A stretch of DNA of 64,000 bases from NCBI RefSeq assembly GCF_016859285.1, contig NC_053418.1, forward strand, positions 9,079,501 to 9,143,500, given 5' to 3'. Position 1 is the first letter of the stretch, and every line of letters begins with the position of its first letter. The stretch is from Xiphias gladius. Taxonomy: Eukaryota > Chordata > Actinopteri > Istiophoriformes > Xiphiidae. The notes under the pieces are model-generated. The model was not told the origin of the DNA. It made no database searches and saw only the letters and a list, made by a program, of their open reading frames with translations. Positions 1 through 11,120 of the stretch are shown here, in pieces. Both the position numbers and the translations under genes were made by a program.

Positions 1-328
1 ACAAGTGCTCTATTTGTCTAGTCAATCTGGTCATAAGTAGCACATTATTTGGAGTACAAGGGTTTTGCTTGATATATATATAATATATGCTCAAAGGTTT
101 GTTGTGGGACCTGTAAATAATGTAAAATTTAAAAAGAACCAACACAAAATAATGCTTGATTTCTTTAAAAATTACAGTACTGGAGGTCTTGGAGGCTGCT
201 TGGGGTTTCAGGGTTAAGGCCAAAGAATGTGTGTACTTGTGTGCATATGTGTGTAGGACTCAGTGTGTGTGGAAGATGTGTTTATGTGCCACTGAGTGGA
301 GCTTTGTGGTGTTGTCACATTTGGGCTC
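1..328. other. Flank downstream of vdac3, no gene seen
   Basis: This is AT-rich sequence beyond the vdac3 polyadenylation signal. It holds GT-rich stretches near 225-290. The small open frames here have no recognisable protein similarity and no splice context, so I see no gene. Confidence 0.6.
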
Positions 329-334
329 TTTATT
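329..334 (-). terminator. vdac3: vdac3 polyadenylation signal
   Basis: AATAAA lies on the minus strand about 55 bases past the vdac3 stop codon. It would give a very short 3' UTR. A second, more distal signal beyond the window edge cannot be excluded. Confidence 0.5.
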
Positions 335-388
335 CTCCTCCTGTGTTGCTCTCCTCTCTCTCTCCTTGTCTGCCCTCCCGCTGAATCT

Positions 389-3300
389 CTAAGCCTCCAG
401 CTCGAAACCCATGCCCACTTTGTGTCCGCCGCCGTTCACGTTCTTCCCGTCAACCAGAGCCGAGAGGGTGAGCTTCACCCCTGCAGGGAAGAGTGTCAGA
501 TTATGTATCAACTAACCATGCTTATGCTCTACAAAATAGTTTTTTAAAAAAAGGTAGTTAACTAACCTGGCCTGAGGGTTTGTGTGTATCCAACTCCGAC
601 GAGGCAGGCGTTGTTAACTTTGGTCTGTGAGAAGAAACAAAACATCGTGGACAGGTGAGATAGCCATGAAGACAGCATTAGGAGACTGGGAACTAGGATG
701 CAGTTAAATAATTTATGTCATATATAAATAGGTATGGATAAATCAGCCTCAGGTCAACAACCGCAGAGAAGTTAGAGGAAGGCTTGAAAAGTCAGGTAGC
801 TATGCAGAGTGAGTGTGGGTTTAGGGAGCTTTTTAGCAGCCACGTGAGCGGTGCGGCTCTAGGATCAATGTTGGCCTGTTGGTCCATACAGTTCCACCAC
901 TTTGGTCACAATTGAAATATCTAAACAACTACTGGATGGATTAAATTTTGTACAGACATTAATGTAATGAATGCCACTGACTTTGGTGATCCTCTGACAG
1001 GCTGATTTAAGTCACACATTCATGTCCCCCTCAGGATGAATTGTAACAACTCTGGTGATCCCTGACCCTCCACTTACCGGAATTATCAGGTGAAAATTTC
1101 ACTTTGACAGATACTTTAGTCCATAACCAAAGCTAATAATATTCCCATTAGCTTTGGCTGTGGTTAGTGCTAATCAGCAAATGTTAAAATGCTAACACAC
1201 TAAACTAAGATGGTGAACATAGTGAACAAATACACCTGCATGTTAATATTGCCATTGGGCTCATTTAGCTCAAAGCACAGCTAGGTACAGTCTCACAGAG
1301 ATGCTAGCATAGCTATGGTAGCTGTGTGTGTTTTTTTTCCCTATTTCCTCCCAAATTGGAGTTTCATTCCTTATGCACTAGAGTCACTTTCACTTTCACT
1401 CTACTGATGAGGATTTTCTTAGATGTGTTTGTGATGTTTTGAAGTCAGTTCTTACAGACAGGGACGCATCCTTATCCAGCTGGTATTTGGCCCCGATTCC
1501 AAAGCGTGTGTTGTTGCTGCCAGCTGTCCAGGCCAGGTGGACCGCTGTCTCCAAGTTGGAGTTCACCTTTTGGTAAATGGAGCCACCAAACTCTGTCCCA
1601 TCATTGCTTAAATACAAGAGCCAAACACATACACAAAAGGCGGAGATTAGTACCAGTGGATATCAGTCTGAGCTTGATGTTTCATCCTGGGGAAATGATT
1701 CCTCTCTAATTGCTGCCCTCATCCAGTGTATCACTTCCATTTCCTGCCTCTCTTCACTATGATGCATTGACTCACACACTGGTATGAAGCTGGAAGTCGC
1801 CGGCCTTGTATCCAAGGGCAAAGTTGTTCTGGGTCAGTTTAGATTTGGCAGTGTCAAAAGCCAACTGGTAGCCAGCCAGCCAGCCCTCGTAGCCCAGCAC
1901 AGCAGCTGCATGGACGGTGGGACCGGCCATGTCGAAGTCCAGGTCGCAGCCCACATTGACATAGTCACGCTTGTAGCCAGTCTTCAGTTTGGCACTCTTC
2001 TTGCTACAGAGGGAATAACAAGGAAAGAAAAGAGGGAAAGTCTTTTAGATAGCTATGCTGCATTATTAATGTTTATAACATGCATCTATATGGACTGACT
2101 AATGTATTCACTTTGTGGTCAATGTATTGAAGACATTTAAAAGTACTTAGCATGAACAGGATTGCTCTTACCCAGTGTTGGGCACAAATGATGTATCCAG
2201 ACTGAGCTTCAAGCCCTTAGCCAGCTGCAGACAGACAGACAGGAGACATAGACCGTGAGCTTATATTTTATCTGGAAGTGAATATATTGATGTTTCAAAC
2301 ATTTTTTTAATGAGCTAGTAAAGTAAATTCCTGTCATATATTCTTTAAGTTCTTAAAATGACTAATATCCTGTTTGTCTGACTCCACCTGGTCCTCCATG
2401 GTGATTTCTGTGGTGAGAGTGTTGTCTGTATTCCATTTCTGGTTGAAGCTGAGGCCCAGCTCGTTCACTTTGTACTTGGTTTCCAGGTGGCCACCTGACT
2501 TCCCTGTATCTGTGTTGTTGGAACCAGAGGTGGCAAACTCCTGTGGGACAAATAGGGACAGAGTAATGATGGAGGAGATGGAGATGGAGATGGAAAAGGA
2601 GGTGGGAAGGGAAGCAGAAAGGCACATGAAAAACAAGCTATTATACTAAAGGCAGAGAGGCTGAGAAAGTATTCAGGGAGAGAGAAAAAGAAGAAATAAA
2701 GACAAGGGGAAACAAGCATTGTTTCTCTGCTTTTCCTCTGCCACACAGTCCCCTTCAGGTTTGTATGGCTGGTTATTTCAAAGAATACCTACAACTTTTA
2801 GGATGGAGCAATGAGTTGAGAAGGAAAAGTGAAAATATAGGCAGGCCTGTGAGGGAGAGGCTGGGTGTCAGTGTATTTGACCACTGCTGTTACGGCTGCA
2901 ACTGTTTGGGGTATGGTGTCACTTGGGATGAACTACCGCTGCAAAGAGACACTTGGCAGGACGCCTGCCCACATTGTCTGCACACAAACACATAACCGGT
3001 ACCACTGGCTTACCCTGCAGTCCACCTGTGTTTAATCATTACACATGCACTCACTGTCTCTCTTACCATCTGACAGGAACATCCAAAGAAGAAGCAGAAA
3101 AAAGAGAAAAGAGACAGTTAGGGAGAACCACACAGATCTTTCATGCGGCAATTCATACGTTCACTGGCAACATGAAAAGCAACGCTACAAAAAGCGGAAA
3201 CCTGTGAGTTTGGACACAGTGAATACATTTACAATGTGTTTTTCAATGAGGTTTGAGTTTTGTGGCATGTGGGGAAACTCTGTACGCAAGTGTGCATAAT

Positions 3301-3947
3301 GGTTTTACCATGGCAACAACACAGACACGCAGCGTGTCTCGAGCCAACTACAGACTCAGTGAAATGAAGTACTTTGTCCCCCATAATGATACAACATGTT
3401 GCTTGAGGTACAAGAGTTAGGAGTACACTTGTTGTGCAGACAGTGTTACCCTGGTCACTCTGCGTGTGTTAGACTGAGTAGATGTCAGGCAGCAAGCACA
3501 CTCTGACATGAACTGCTGCAAGTCCCTGTGTCAGCCATTTGATTTGTACCACAGAACGCTGAGAGAAAGGCCGGGATATGAAACTTAAAACACATCAGGC
3601 TTACAGAGACAACAATAGTACTTACAACACCGCTCTGGGACTTGGTCTTGACATCCAGCTTCAGAACTCCATAGCCTGGGGAGAAAGGCCATGAGGAAAA
3701 TGTTTTAAAAAAAAGAAAAAGAAAGGATGGAAAATAACTTACATCCTGGTAATGCACAGCATGACTCTAAAACAGCTGCAGCAAAAATAAACAGCCTGTT
3801 CTCTAGTATCAGTTCCGCTTCAGTGTGGCTTCATCCAAAACAGTTAAGATATAAGAATTTTGTAAGTTTGTTGAAGTTACCATAGCCCTTGTTGAAGATG
3901 TCTTTGGCAGATTTTCCCAAGTCAGAGTATGTAGGAGGGACGGCCAT
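389..3947 (-). CDS. vdac3: Voltage-dependent anion channel 3 (VDAC3), 283 aa
   Basis: Beta-barrel porin of the outer mitochondrial membrane that passes ADP, ATP and small anions. Eight coding exons, in transcript order: 3881-3947 (ATG 3945-3947), 3626-3675, 2388-2540, 2172-2224, 1776-2003, 1456-1606, 567-624, 389-480. The internal exon sizes (50, 153, 53, 228, 151 bp) are those I recall for vertebrate VDAC genes. The N-terminus [18 protein letters not shown] forms the pore helix, and a GLK motif lies at 94-96. Paralogue choice: residue 73 is Gln (LSFNQKW), as in VDAC3, where VDAC1 and VDAC2 have Glu; [18 protein letters not shown] and [10 protein letters not shown] are also VDAC3-like. The N-terminal cysteines of mammalian VDAC3 are missing. 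Vdac3 and polb are also close neighbours in human 8p11. A 5' UTR exon probably lies at 8698-8770, giving a first intron of about 4.7 kb. Confidence 0.95.
867..1328. repeat. Teleost interspersed repeat in vdac3 intron
   Basis: The block contains the phrases CTACTGGATGGATT, TTTTGTACAGACATT, CCCCTCAGGATGAATTGTAA and ATGCTAACACACTAAACTAAG. These recur, in this order, in a repeat I know from many percomorph genomes. It sits wholly inside the intron between coding exons 6 and 7 of vdac3 and has no open frame of its own. The family name is not certain to me. Confidence 0.7.
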
Positions 3948-4057
3948 TGTATCTGAGGAAAGAAACAGTTACATATAGTAAAGTTTATACATTTTTTTTC
4001 ACAACATTGGAACACACATACAAATATGCATATCGCTGCATTAACTCAACTGATGCA

Positions 4058-4437
4058 TAGTCAAAGGGATACTCCAGCAATTTAATAATGCACCTCTGTC
4101 AAGTTGCAGGGCTTGCAAGAGACAGTTAAAAAAAAAAAAGAAGGAAAAAAAATATCCTGATTGTTAGTCCTTAGCATGGGTTAAGCTCCAAATATGCTGG
4201 ATGCTACATTTCCCAAGATGCAACTTGATAGCATCTTTCATCAGACCCCACCAACCTATTAAACGCCCAAACCTTTTTCCGGGTTGTTATACAGATTTTC
4301 TTTTAATAACATGAAGTCTCACGTCCAAACTGAGACAACCCTGAGAAAGAGGATATTATTATAGACATTAGTGTTATCAAAAGACAGAGTATTGCTCCCT
4401 GTAAGGACTGAACTGATTGATGGAGTGCCTCTTTAAA
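4058..4437. repeat. Non-autonomous DNA element (MITE-like)
   Basis: The left end reads AAAGGGATACTCCAGC. The right end, reverse-complemented, reads AAAGAGGCACTCCATC, so the block is bounded by imperfect terminal inverted repeats. The interior includes GTTGCAGGGCTTGCAA and CTACATTTCCCAAGATGCA, phrases I know from a common fish repeat. It lies in the long first intron of vdac3. No coding capacity is visible. Confidence 0.65.
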
Positions 4438-5546
4438 TCAAAATGCTACAACAAATGCTGCAAATAAGTACAAGCTGAATACTTCCTGTGAATACATGGA
4501 GCTTTGCACCTTTGTGGAAGCTAAGCAATGCAACTCTGAAAACACTTCTGAGGGCATAAACAAATGTATTCCCGCACACAGAGAGCACTGCAGACAGCAT
4601 TTTTCTGACAAACGTTTAATTGCAAGCTATCATTATACATCAGTTTACATATGTGCCTCAGTTGGGAAACCCTCACTATCTGGAGAGGGTCTGTCAGAGT
4701 GCTGTGATATCAAGCTTCTTTCCTCCCCCTCCATCTTCCATGTGAACCCTATTGATTGCCTGGCAGCAGTCCATTAGCACGCACCAGAGGTTGTTAAACT
4801 AATGGGGCTGATTCTCTCGAAGGGAGGGACTAGAAAATGCGAGCAAATACTTTAAAACACCACAGGGACATCCAACAGAGAAATTTTGCTGCAAGGGTCA
4901 CTGCTGTGTTTCAACATGAATAACATCCTCATTACGCTATGCTTGTGAGGAAAAAGAGATATAATATGAATTATGTGTCAAGAAATACTATGCAAACCAA
5001 TGCGGTAGAGCTAACATAAGCAGTAGCAAGTTTGGTTAGTCAGCAACTACGAGTCCTACACACCACTGCAGTGCACTGTAGCGCTTCAGACAGTCATCAG
5101 GGTCCCCTGGGTCAGTATGTGCGTGCACGCTCTGCGTGTGTGTGTGTGCAGACATTTTAGACAAGGTAACTTTGCAGGAGCATTTAGAATATCCTGCATT
5201 CACTTACAGCCAAAGCCTGGATTAATTTTTTAGTACGGGCTTGCCCTCCTTCTTGTGCTTCTGCCCCCCCACTGTTAATCTCATCTATCACGTCAAAAAG
5301 ACATTGCTTAGGGTAATGCAGCTCCTGTCAGCTAATGCATCGATGACTGACCCAGTACAGATCATCAGAATGTTGCCATTGGAATCCAACACACTGAAAA
5401 TGACAAAGGGTAAAGATGAAAAGTGTTGAGACCCAAAGATTTATCATCTTGAAGTCAGGTCTCTAATGACAGTGTAGTCAAAGTGCAATCCAGGGACCCT
5501 GATGATGTGTCTTCTGTCTCTCTGCACACACCCCCCCCCCACTCAC

Positions 5547-5661
5547 CATGTCCCTTGGATGCGTGGTGTTGACATGCCACACAGTGGCCTTTGTTCTCTG
5601 CCTGCTTGCCTTTTCCTGTATTGTCCTGCTGCACCATACTCCCCACTTCTTTCTCTGCCAT
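5547..5661 (-). other. Candidate alternative first coding exon of vdac3
   Basis: On the minus strand an ATG at 5659-5661 opens 38 codons that end in CATG followed by GTGAGTGG, a strong donor. A pyrimidine-rich stretch ending in AAG lies just upstream of the ATG, so it could also be an internal exon. Spliced to the acceptor at 3952, the frame runs through ACA ATG GCC GTC into normal VDAC3, adding 39 hydrophilic, Cys/His-containing residues plus the junction codons. The in-frame join has a one-in-three chance of being accidental, and I know no homologue of the extension. Confidence 0.25.
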
Positions 5662-7786
5662 GTCTCTTCAGAAAAAGGGAGTTGCAAGGAGGGACAATAG
5701 AAAAACTTAGGCAAATAGTCCTGCACTGTTTTTACATCAATAGTGCTTGTCTGAGAGTGGCTGTGAACATCAGCGTGCTTTCTTAACATACAGTCAGAGC
5801 CCAGAAGTCTCTTTTCTATGCAGAGAACTGGCCAACTATTGCATCACATTGTACGGTATGTCCATCGCCCGGCAGCTGATGAGCACATGTACTTAGTGCA
5901 ACATCTGAATATGATAGGGCCCTTGTACAGCCCTTCAACGGCACTGAGAGATAGCCTTTTTATCAGACAAAGAATACTGACTAGCTGCATGAAGGGTACA
6001 AAATGTTGAGCGGGTGAAATATAGAAGCCTCCCTACCCCTTACACAAGAGCACAGAAACCACAGCACATCATACAGGTAAGCGTCTGTCCACAAGTGTTA
6101 CATCAACAGCACGTTACAGCAGCTATAATGCAACTTGACGTCACAATGTCGTTCACCTCTCGCATGTCTCCTATAGGCGAGATGAGCAGAGTCCTGCATG
6201 TGTTTAAATCCCCTGAAAATGTGGCTTCAAATCGTAAGTATTTCTTTATAACAGTAAATACTCAGATTTCACTCTAATATTCACCCTATTCTAGATCTGT
6301 TATGTTCTCTACCAACTCATGAGGAAATTATCATTCATTGTTATTATAAAAATATCAATTACATCTGTTTTAAGTTTAAGACTCAAAAACTCAGCTAATG
6401 TGCTTCATCGGGACTGTGTGGGTGGGGTTTGATCATAACTGACTGACAGAAACATAAGCAAACAACCTCACAACTGTCATCAGGGTCTGTTAAAGATGTT
6501 GCTGTGTGCCAGCTGACCTGCATTTTGCTGACCAGACGCAATTCCTGTACGGTCTTTGTCATTTCACCTGACCGACACTCTTCCTCTCGACTCTGTACCC
6601 CCTCACCTCCTTCAGCCCAAGGTCCATTTTTGACTCTTTCCCTTCTAGCCTTCATCCCTCAGTCTCAAAGCTCGGCTCTATATTTAGCCCAGGTGAACCC
6701 GACACTACGATACATGTGACCAGGATTTCAACACGTGTCCTCCTCCAGGTTCAGCCTGTTAAAACCCCCATAAAAATGGATGAGTTTGTCTGTATTGTAC
6801 CGCCACACTATTTTTTATATACAAACACACTCCTGCCGCTCATCTTAACCCTTTCATGAGCTGTAGCCAGAAGACGGCCTTGACTGAAAGACAAAATGAT
6901 GCCTAGAATCAACAGAGGTATGTGAAAGGAAAACTGTGACCACACAAACAACAAGATGGTGGATGTCAACAACCAAACACGAATTGTAACTTTAAAAACA
7001 CTGTATCTTACATTAAAAAAAAGTACAAAGTCTGTATTTTTCCAATTAATTGTGCATTTTAGTCCTAACACATTTTCACTTGTTCACAAAAAAACATTGA
7101 CATCTTGGATCATAAAGATCCTGACTCATATAAACAGAGGGCTACTCCTGATAGCGACTAGGTCTGCAACTTCCTACAATTATCATTATTGAGAAATATA
7201 TTAAAAAATTATTATTTTAATACTCGATTCCTCTGTCTACGAAATGACAAAAATAACAGCAAAGTTCACTTTGTTCTGATATAAACTGGATAAAAAGCCA
7301 CGAATTTCTTGTATTTGTTAGGGTGAAGCCAGTGCGTGATGTTTTTACTCTGTAAATGTCTAATCAGTCACATCTGTCTTACTATTTAAGCGACTAGTAA
7401 TTCCAGCAATAATTTCAAAATGTATTCAATAGTTGACTACCAGCAATAATTTAGTAAATTTATATCGAAAACACTGATAATAGACCCGTATATAATTAAT
7501 AGATACTGAACCAACACAACTATAAATTGTGTAAAAAAAAACACAGTTACCCAATAGTGGGCGAACCGTCTGATAGCGTGAAGCCAAGGCAAGTGTGTGA
7601 GGTATATAAGCGAGGGAATGTGTGGGTGTGACACAAGTTCAAGTGAAGTCCGGTTACACCAAGTCCATTCACGGCTTGAATGTGAAGTGCATGATGTAGA
7701 GATGCAGTTGCTTCATGGTATGCTCCAGCCCCAGCAGGATGCACTTCCAATGGACCCCTAAGCTTATAACGACAACATCCAGTCAG

Positions 7787-8179
7787 TTAGGTCGGCCGTT
7801 TACCGGCCGGCTCGGGGTCGTTGGGGGGCTCGCTGCAATCACCTTGTGTCGTTATTAATGAGTCTTTTCCGCTCCGAGGCGGCCCGGCATTTGACCGACG
7901 GGGGCCGAATTCAGAACTTTGGATAGCGACGAAGCTCCCAACAGCAAATAAAGTGACCGCAGTTCCCGGCCGATACCACCGTAAAAAAGAGGTTAAAATA
8001 ACACAGGTTTCGCTTTCACTTACTCCCCCAAGCTCACCTTGATGTTTAATTTGGCCAAATACATGCACAGTGTTGGTCAAAGACTGTGCGATTACCTTGG
8101 AAGGCGAGTAAAGGTCGCAGTGCCCAAAGATAACGATTCTTATTATGCGGCTGTTCATAGCCCTTGTGCTTCTTGACAA
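7787..8179 (-). other. CpG-rich segment with 130-codon open frame of unknown status
   Basis: GC- and CpG-rich DNA in an otherwise AT-rich neighbourhood, with an uninterrupted minus-strand frame of 130 codons. Two donor-like sites occur on the same strand: TCCAAG before GTAATC near 8097, and ATCAAG before GTGAGC near 8037. The residues before them (RIVIFGHCDLYSPSK, TNTVHVFGQIKHQ) resemble no protein I can name. It may be an alternative vdac3 first exon, part of the vdac3 CpG-island promoter with a chance frame, or an unknown small gene. Confidence 0.25.
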
Positions 8180-8697
8180 ACAGGCAGATTTATGGCATCA
8201 GGCCGCCCCGTCCTGTAAGTGGACGAGTATTTTTATATGCCAGATGCGTCCACTTCTGGCTTCCTCTGTTTCTGCCACCACTGCAAACCTACCTTTCTAA
8301 AACACAATCTCTATTTTTTTTAAGTAACGCAGACTAGATATTGCACCACAACGTTAGAAATGCGCCCCTTTAAAAGCTTTACAGAAAATGGGACCCCCCC
8401 CTTTGTCCCATTTCGCCACCAGGGATGACAAAATTAATCATGGCTGGTAAACTTAGATTCGTGGAGATTCTTTTGCGGGCAGTTTACGGCGGCGAATTTC
8501 AGTTCACTAATGGGATATGCGGGCCCGCACTGGCATCAAAACGCCTGCTGCACTCCCAAAGCCCCTGCATGTGTGACTCACGTCTCGCTGACAGTCACAC
8601 GACCACTGACAACAGCTAAACCGTCGCGCAGACAAACCGACATTAGACAATGAGTTTTTCAAAAACAGACAATTTCCCGAAGTCGGTTACTGCTTAC

Positions 8698-8770
8698 CTT
8701 TTATTTACGGGGCGGAGTGTGCAGAGTTTCTCGATGCTGTTGGGCGCAGCGGGGCACTGTGAAGGAGAAA
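8698..8770 (-). promoter_or_regulatory. vdac3: Probable vdac3 5' UTR exon and core promoter
   Basis: A minus-strand donor (AAAAG before GTAAGC) at 8697/8698 closes a GC-rich stretch. It matches a non-coding first exon that would splice to the acceptor just before the vdac3 start codon at 3952. The upper boundary (start of transcription) is a guess. Confidence 0.45.
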
Positions 8771-10084
8771 GCAGACAAACACACTGGGCAGGCGCATATC
8801 AGGCCTCCAGCCGAGGGCGGGGCCGTTGTATAATTGACATTGAGAGAGAAAAAAAAAAAACAAAAACAAAAAAACTTATCAAGCAGTATTCTGTACGTAT
8901 ATGGTTTACATATGTAAGTCGTGTTCACGTGGTGGAGATTGACGCTGAGCGGGCCTCTGGTGCTCAGCAGGTGTTTGGTATGGCTGTAGGCACGTCTGTC
9001 ACTATGCTGTTCATGTGAAAAGTCTTTATAGTTTTATCACAGTACTCAGCAAATCCAAAAAATAAAAAAATTAAAAAAAATCGCAGGATTAGACGCGCTG
9101 CCCTGATGCATTTTTCTAATTATTCCACAAAGAGTCACCAAAAAAAAAGCTTTTTTTAGACTTGCCATAGCTGTGGTTAAAAAAATAAATAAAAAAAAAA
9201 TCACATTTTCGTAGTTTAAAATGAGATCGTGGACTACAACAGCACAGGCACGTGAGGAATATGCTTACGATGCAATCACTGCAATGCTATTATGTATTTA
9301 CAATTTTCTAACTACTGCCAGTGTGAAACAAACAGGGGGCGGCACAATTTGTGGAAACGCCGCATTTGTTTAGGTGTAATAAATCTCTTACACCGCTCGG
9401 GGGCGATGACCTCTTGCTAATGTCGCTGGAGAGCGGGACACTTTATGCCCTGAGGTGGGCTTGTCAGGGGGACGTTACTTTCAGGTTGCGCGCAGTGTAC
9501 ACAGACTGTAGCCAGTGTACCGTCCCAGCACGTCCCAACGATCGAGTAATTATGTTTTAATTTAGGTTAGGAATAGTTGTGATTAGGGCTACAGTTGGAT
9601 CCTGGGTGCTGCAGTCCTAGGGACGTAGACGGGGCGATTTGGATTGCCTGAGAGGCCAGATGCAGGGAGCAAGCGCTTATTCACACAGAAATGCACCTGC
9701 TAGAACTCAAAACTGGTAAAGAGGCAGGGGGAACGCGGGTAAACACGGGCCTGTTAGAGTTAACTACCCATTAAATCATGGGATGTGACTTTTGTTTTAG
9801 GCGTAAGTATGATTACTATCATTGTTATTGCTGTAATTATCGACTGTCAGTATATGTCAACAAACTGATGCGCCGCAACTTAAACCGACTGTGATTGTGA
9901 AATAGTTGTCAGTAACACACTATTTGCCGGCGGTTTTGAGAAGTCTATCGCTGTGTCCGTGTCTTCTTTATGATAAACTCCCGGCTGTTTATCAGTTAGA
10001 TGATTTGGATGAAATTTCGAGAGGCGTGAGAGACGCTTTTGGGGACATTTCCTTTCTATCGGGTCTATTTCTACGTGCGGCTGC

Positions 10085-10185
10085 ACCGTTGCTATGGTGA
10101 AGATTACTGCAACAAGGGTTGATACCCCTGCGTCATCAGCGCGTGTGAACGAAATCCTGAACCGATAAACAAGACGATATTAAAG
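10085..10185 (+). other. enkd1: Probable enkd1 5' UTR exon
   Basis: TTAAAG followed by GTAAACG at 10185/10186 is the first good plus-strand donor upstream of enkd1. The preceding 100 bases are CpG-containing and promoter-like. The 5' boundary is not visible; the exon is inferred only from position and donor. Confidence 0.3.
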
Positions 10186-10481
10186 GTAAACGAATTAAAT
10201 TGGTGACTTTATGCAACTCAGTTGTTGGGTCGACGTTAGCTATTGCAAATATTTTTCGTTTAACGCATGGTTGTGTTTCGTTTCTAAGCAGGGATTCGTC
10301 GACAGAGCCTGTGTTGATCAGCCAACTTTACAAGCTAATAAACAATAGCTATAGTTAGACACCCTTAGGTAGCTAATGGACGGGGATTTTCGTAGCTGGA
10401 TTCAAAACAATGACTGATTGATTTATTCATTCATTCATTCTTTTAAAACAAGCGTTAACATTATAGCTATAATAATAATAA

Positions 10482-10944
10482 TAACCACTGATTTCCTTAG
10501 GCCTGCAGGTGGTGTTATAACTATATTTATAGACCGTTTTGGCATCACTTTCTGATAAGGCAACATTTATAAAGGGTTTAGAAGTTAATGAATAGTTTAC
10601 TAACTATTTATAGGTCAACTCGGGGGTTGCCAGGTTGTGGAAAATCCTCTTCCAACATGACATTTTGACAAACAGTCCACTGGAGGGGTCTTCTAAAAGA
10701 ATTAAAGAACTACCTAAAAAGACAACGTGTCATGGGCAAACTTTCATGTTGGAGGAGGATTTTCCACAACCTGGGTACCCCTAAATTGTCCTTATTGATG
10801 GCTTGTAATTGACATATAAAACATTAGTAAACTTAATAACTTATAAACCCTTTATAAATGGTGCCTTGTCAGAATAAAAGGCATTGAAATTGGCTATAAA
10901 CACAGCTGATACATCACCTGCAGGCCTAAGGAAATCAGTGGTTA
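10482..10944. mobile_element. 463-bp palindromic MITE
   Basis: The outer 29 bases (TAACCACTGATTTCCTTAGG and the following GCCTGCAGGT) are perfectly inverted at 10916-10944. Pairing continues inward with interruptions: GGTTGTGGAAAATCCTC near 10632 pairs with GAGGATTTTCCACAACC near 10757. The element could therefore fold into one long hairpin. It has no open frame. It lies in the probable first intron of enkd1. Flanks are AT-rich and a target-site duplication cannot be fixed. Confidence 0.8.
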
Positions 10945-11120
10945 ATTACTATCTTGCTTTTCATTAAGTAACACTAATTAATAGTCAGGTATCACTGTGA
11001 AAAATCTGTTTGTGTTTGACTTGATTATATTTGTTATCTGATAATGTTGTTTTTTTTAATCTTTGTTTTGTTTTGTTGTTTGTTTGTTGTTTGTTTGTGT
11101 TTTTGCACTTACAGCCTCAG

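Noticed and set aside
1772-1954. Apparent small minus-strand gene [12 protein letters not shown]...
   Set aside because: It is the interior of vdac3 coding exon 1776-2003; the Met is internal ([13 protein letters not shown] in full context), not a start.
2334-2636. 100-aa minus frame reading through [10 protein letters not shown]
   Set aside because: Only 2388-2540 of it is vdac3 coding exon; both ends are intron read-through with canonical splice sites at the borders.
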